DNA from: Streptomyces sp. NBS 14/10
GTDB taxonomy: Bacteria; Actinomycetota; Actinomycetes; Streptomycetales; Streptomycetaceae
Length of the DNA stretch: 7,401 nucleotides
Assembly (NCBI RefSeq): GCF_002224125.1
Contig: NZ_NCSM01000091.1
Location: 1 to 7,401, forward strand
Direction: 5' to 3'
Shown: one piece after another, positions 4,677 through 7,401 of the stretch
Position numbering within the stretch: position 1 is the first letter of the stretch
Layout: the number at the start of each line of letters is the position of its first letter
Notes under the pieces: generated by a model
Told to the model about the DNA's origin: nothing
What the model saw: the letters and a program-made list of their open reading frames with translations, nothing else
Database searches by the model: none
Translations under genes and position numbers: made by a program

Positions 4677-7160
4677 ATGTCTTCCAGCCCTGAGCCCGTG
4701 ACTGATGCTTCAGCCACTCCGGCATACCGGGCCCGTCCGGTCCGGCTTACGCTACGTCCGGATCAGCAGCAGGCGGTTGACAGCGCAGCACGTCATCTCG
4801 TGCGTCCGCATTCGCGTGGGCATACGGTCTCGGCGTGCGGTACCGGCAAGACTGTGACTGCGTTGCGTACGGCCGAGGCCCTGACCGTCCGGCATCTTCT
4901 GGTCGCGGTGCCGAGTCTGGACCTGATCGCGCAATGGGCCCAGGCTGCCCGCAGAGACGGGCGCCGCGAGCCGATGATCGCAGTGTCCTCGCTGCGCGCG
5001 GACAAGCACCCGCTGCTCGCTGGGGCAGCCGTCACGAGTACGAACTCGGGGGAGAGGCTGGCGTCGTGGCTGGCCCGGCACGAGCACGCCACCGTCTTCG
5101 TCACCCTTGACTCGCTCCCGAAGATCGAGCAGAGCCAGCACACCCGCGCCCCGGCCCCAGTCTTCGATCTGCTGATCGTGGACGAGGCACACCGCACTGC
5201 AGGCAGCTGGGACAAAGAGTGGACAGCCCTGCATGACAACACCCGCATCCCGGCCGACCGCCGTCTCTACCTCACCGCGACCCCCTACGAGTGGGAGCCG
5301 CCGCGTCTGACAGAGCTACCCACTTCCCGCCCGGTACCGAAGCGCACCGCGGCCACGGCCCCAGAATGGGATACACCCTCGCTGGTCGCGTCCATGGCAG
5401 ACATCAAGACCTTCGGCCCGCGCCTGCACACCTACTCCCACGCCCAGGCCATCGAGGACGGAGTCCTCGCGGACTACCAGCTTGTGGTCCCCAGCATCAC
5501 CGACACCACGCTGCGCACCGCCCTCGCCGACCCAGACAGCCACTCCGGCTTCGCCCCGACCGCCCGCCGGACGACAGCCCTCCACCTCGCCGTCCTCAAG
5601 GCGATGGCCGAACACGAGCTCCATCACCTGATCGTCTACTTCCAGCAGATCGCCGATGCTACGGACTTCGCCCGCCAGTTCCCCCACACCCTGCGCACCC
5701 TCACCCACGAGCAGCGCCCGGACTGGGCCGACGACTTGGTCGTGCAGTCGATCAACGGCACCCACACCCCGGGCCAGCGCCACGACATCTTGACCGACTT
5801 CGCAGACGCCGACCGTGCCGTCCTCACCAACGCTCAGGTCCTGGGGGAGGGCATCGACCTGCCGGCTGTGGATGGGGTGGTATTCGCGGACCGCACCGCC
5901 AGCGTCCGCCGGATCGTCCAAGCCCTGGGCCGCGCACTGCGTAAACCCCCCACCCGCGAGACCAAGACAGCCAGTCTCATCATCCCCGCCTACATCCCAC
6001 CCGGCGCCGACCCCACCGACCTGCTCGCCACCCCCTACGAAGCCTTGTGGCTGGTCACCGCAGCCCTCAGACACCATGACCAGACCATCGCCGCCCGCGC
6101 ACCCCGCAAAAACCCCAACCAGCGCCTGGAGCGCGACACCCACACCCTGATCAGCCGCCGCTTCCGCTTCGACTTCACTCTCGATCCCAACACCATCGCT
6201 CACGCCATGGATCTCATCTCCTGGCCAGCTGACGGAACCGCCCTCTCCGCCCCGCGGAGAGCCGGCCTGGCCGCCGCCACCCGCTTCTACACCGAACACC
6301 AGCACCTGCGCGTTCCTGCAGACCACGAAGACGCCTACGGCTACCACCTGGGCACCTTCATCACCGGCCAGCGCACAGCCCATCAGCAAGGAACCCTCAC
6401 CGCAGAGTGGATCGCTGAACTCGACGCACTCGGCATGATCTGGGACGACCACGAAGCCACCTGGCAAGGCCACCTCACGACTGTCACCGCCTACCAGACA
6501 GAGCACGGTCACCTCGCCATCCCCGCCCACCAACCCGGCGGCCAATTCCTCGTCGACCAACGCGCCCTGGCCCGAAAGAACCGCCTTGCCCCCGAACGCG
6601 ACGCCGAACTCACCGCCCTCGACCCCGACTGGACCCTTCCGTACGGCCCCGACTGGCACCGCAAGTACCACCTCCTCAAACACCATCTCGAAGCTGGCCA
6701 CAACCCCGCAACACTGCGCCGTGACACGGTGATTGAGGGAGTGAAGGCCGGGAGCTGGCTGCACCGTCAGCACACCTCCTGGGACCAGTTGACCCCTGGG
6801 CAGCGCGACCTCCTCACCCGCATCAAGCTGACCCCCAACCAGACCCCGCTCCCCACAGGGAAGATGGTCGACATGGCGTCGAAGCGGACTCGCCGCCGTA
6901 CCTTCCGGCAGACCGCGGAGATCCTCCGGCTGTTCGTGGAACGCTGGGGCCGTCCGCCCAGCGCTCGGGAATGGATCGAAGCCGACGGCGACCGGATCAT
7001 GATCGGCCCGTGGCTCTGCAAGGTCCGAACCAAACAGAACACCGGTCAACTCACCCAACAACAAGATCAGTTGATGGAAGAGATCCTTCAAAGCAACTGG
7101 CGCGACACCGACCCCGCACCTCCTGAAGAGGGGGACACCCGTATCTCGAATCTTCCATAG
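4677..7160 (+). CDS. DEAH-box superfamily 2 helicase with helicase-associated repeats
   Basis: An intact 827-residue protein. Core motifs, numbered from ATG 4677: LRPDQQQAVD (26-35); Walker A SACGTGKT (52-59); Ia VPSLDLIAQW (78-87); II DEAH (169-172); III TAT (200-202); IV LIVYFQQI (318-325); V VLTNAQVLGEGIDLP (382-396); VI QALGRALR (415-422). All catalytic residues are present, so ATP-driven DNA or RNA translocation is expected. The C-terminal part carries helicase-associated repeats, helical units thought to bind nucleic acid, near 529-590, 594-655 and 660-720, and a more divergent one near 744-806. This layout is common in Streptomyces and resembles the TtrA-type helicases encoded close to telomeres of linear chromosomes and plasmids, which have been linked to conjugal transfer. 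That link is by architecture and position only. It stands alone, with no operon partner, and ends 241 bases before the window edge. GC-rich third positions throughout show it is well adapted to its host. Confidence 0.88.
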   Translation: MSSSPEPVTDASATPAYRARPVRLTLRPDQQQAVDSAARHLVRPHSRGHTVSACGTGKTVTALRTAEALTVRHLLVAVPSLDLIAQWAQAARRDGRREPMIAVSSLRADKHPLLAGAAVTSTNSGERLASWLARHEHATVFVTLDSLPKIEQSQHTRAPAPVFDLLIVDEAHRTAGSWDKEWTALHDNTRIPADRRLYLTATPYEWEPPRLTELPTSRPVPKRTAATAPEWDTPSLVASMADIKTFGPRLHTYSHAQAIEDGVLADYQLVVPSITDTTLRTALADPDSHSGFAPTARRTTALHLAVLKAMAEHELHHLIVYFQQIADATDFARQFPHTLRTLTHEQRPDWADDLVVQSINGTHTPGQRHDILTDFADADRAVLTNAQVLGEGIDLPAVDGVVFADRTASVRRIVQALGRALRKPPTRETKTASLIIPAYIPPGADPTDLLATPYEALWLVTAALRHHDQTIAARAPRKNPNQRLERDTHTLISRRFRFDFTLDPNTIAHAMDLISWPADGTALSAPRRAGLAAATRFYTEHQHLRVPADHEDAYGYHLGTFITGQRTAHQQGTLTAEWIAELDALGMIWDDHEATWQGHLTTVTAYQTEHGHLAIPAHQPGGQFLVDQRALARKNRLAPERDAELTALDPDWTLPYGPDWHRKYHLLKHHLEAGHNPATLRRDTVIEGVKAGSWLHRQHTSWDQLTPGQRDLLTRIKLTPNQTPLPTGKMVDMASKRTRRRTFRQTAEILRLFVERWGRPPSAREWIEADGDRIMIGPWLCKVRTKQNTGQLTQQQDQLMEEILQSNWRDTDPAPPEEGDTRISNLP

Positions 7161-7182
7161 TTTTCTGCTTCTATGGAAGCAG
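7152..7182 (+). terminator. Hairpin overlapping the helicase stop codon, likely terminator
   Basis: CTTCCATAG (7152-7160, including the stop codon) is the perfect reverse complement of CTATGGAAG (7171-7179), with a 10-base loop beginning TTTT. A second, overlapping hairpin is possible: CTGCTTC (7165-7171) with GAAGCAG (7176-7182), with a 4-base loop. The two share bases and cannot form together. Position directly at the gene end suggests a terminator or 3' stability element. Confidence 0.5.
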
Positions 7183-7298
7183 CAGAAGGCACGCGGAGCC
7201 AGCCAGCAACTCAGAAACCCGGCAGGACGCAAAGACCCCGACCCATGAGTCGACTCCTCCCTGAGCTAGCGCCACGAGAGCCCCATCCCAGCCAGCCC
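7183..7298. other. Non-coding stretch between helicase and terminal hairpins
   Basis: No coding frame of note is present. It contains a 10-bp perfect palindrome, GAGTCGACTC (7247-7256), and a GCGGAGC heptamer (7193-7199) whose flanks do not pair. I see no promoter or RNA gene. Confidence 0.3.
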
Positions 7299-7325
7299 AG
7301 AGGTGACCGCGGAGCGGGCACCTCT
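7299..7325. repeat. Telomere-like hairpin with GCGGAGC apex
   Basis: AGAGGTGACCGC (7299-7310) pairs with GCGGGCACCTCT (7314-7325) around the loop GGA, with one mismatch (7306 against 7318). The apex reads GCGGAGC, the GCGNAGC type that folds into an unusually stable single-strand loop and recurs in the terminal palindromes of Streptomyces linear replicons. It could alternatively serve as a GC-rich terminator. Confidence 0.45.
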
Positions 7326-7370
7326 CTAACCACCTAGCCACAAACAGAGTTGCAGGAAACGAACAGGCGC

Positions 7371-7401
7371 GGTGCTCGGATCGCTCCGCGATCCGAGCAC
7401 C
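7371..7401. repeat. Perfect 14-bp-arm hairpin at the window edge, telomere-like
   Basis: GGTGCTCGGATCGC (7371-7384) is exactly complementary to GCGATCCGAGCACC (7388-7401), with the 3-base loop TCC. On the other strand the apex is GCGGAGC, as in the first palindrome of the common Streptomyces telomere. The right arm ends on the last base given. Either this is the terminal palindrome of a linear replicon, or the sequence was cut at a hairpin that could not be crossed. Confidence 0.5.

Noticed and set aside
4677..7160. The helicase considered as part of a phage-defence or restriction system.
   Set aside because: No methylase, nuclease, phospholipase or other defence partner adjoins it, and the helicase-associated repeats fit the telomere-linked type better.
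5316..7232. A 638-codon reverse-strand open frame opposite the helicase gene.
   Set aside because: It is a composition shadow of the GC-rich helicase gene; its Gly/Val-rich translation has no motif, while the forward frame has every helicase motif.
7299..7401. Terminal hairpins considered as a CRISPR array.
   Set aside because: The two hairpins differ in sequence and length and there is no regular repeat-spacer pattern anywhere in the window.

Overview
The window looks like accessory DNA from a high-GC actinomycete, most likely a Streptomyces or close relative. The clues are the strong G/C bias at third codon positions in the long frames, GTG starts, and protein types typical of the genus: a PP2C phosphatase joined to an RsbW-like ATPase, and a large helicase with helicase-associated repeats. 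No housekeeping gene, rRNA or tRNA is visible. Broken genes sit between intact ones, as is common near the ends of linear actinomycete replicons.

Layout, left to right. (1) Positions 1-600 are a mosaic of dead fragments: the N-terminus of an IS30-type transposase with a frameshift, an antisense N-terminal piece of a DinB-fold protein, and what resembles the last residues of an IS5-type transposase. (2) 601-963 holds no recognisable gene, apart from a 27-codon ORF with a good ribosome binding site (864-947). (3) 964-3123 encodes the most interesting protein: a LacI-type sugar-sensor domain, with a decayed DNA-binding head, joined in one frame to a SpoIIE/PP2C phosphatase domain and a C-terminal GHKL (anti-sigma-kinase type) ATPase. 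Two of the four metal-binding aspartates of the phosphatase appear replaced. (4) 3124-3387 is non-coding and carries a perfect 9-bp inverted repeat (3231-3250). (5) 3388-3816 is an internal piece of a family-4-like glycosyltransferase. (6) 3982-4224 encodes a small predicted coiled-coil protein. (7) 4225-4676 has no convincing gene. (8) 4677-7160 is an intact superfamily 2 DEAH helicase with three or four helicase-associated repeats, resembling the helicases found close to Streptomyces telomeres. (9) 7161-7401 is non-coding and rich in hairpins. Two have the GCGGAGC/GCTCCGC apex typical of actinomycete telomeres, and the last, with perfect 14-bp arms, ends exactly on the final base of the window.

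The two large intact genes do not form an operon: 1.5 kb of debris separates them. The fusion protein would plausibly couple a small-molecule signal to a sigma-factor partner-switching output, but no sigma factor, anti-sigma or STAS partner gene is present here. The helicase and the terminal hairpins together suggest that the right edge is at or near the end of a linear replicon. The helicase reads towards that edge, however, whereas the classical ttrA helicase is, as I recall, transcribed away from the telomere. The telomere reading is therefore an inference to test.
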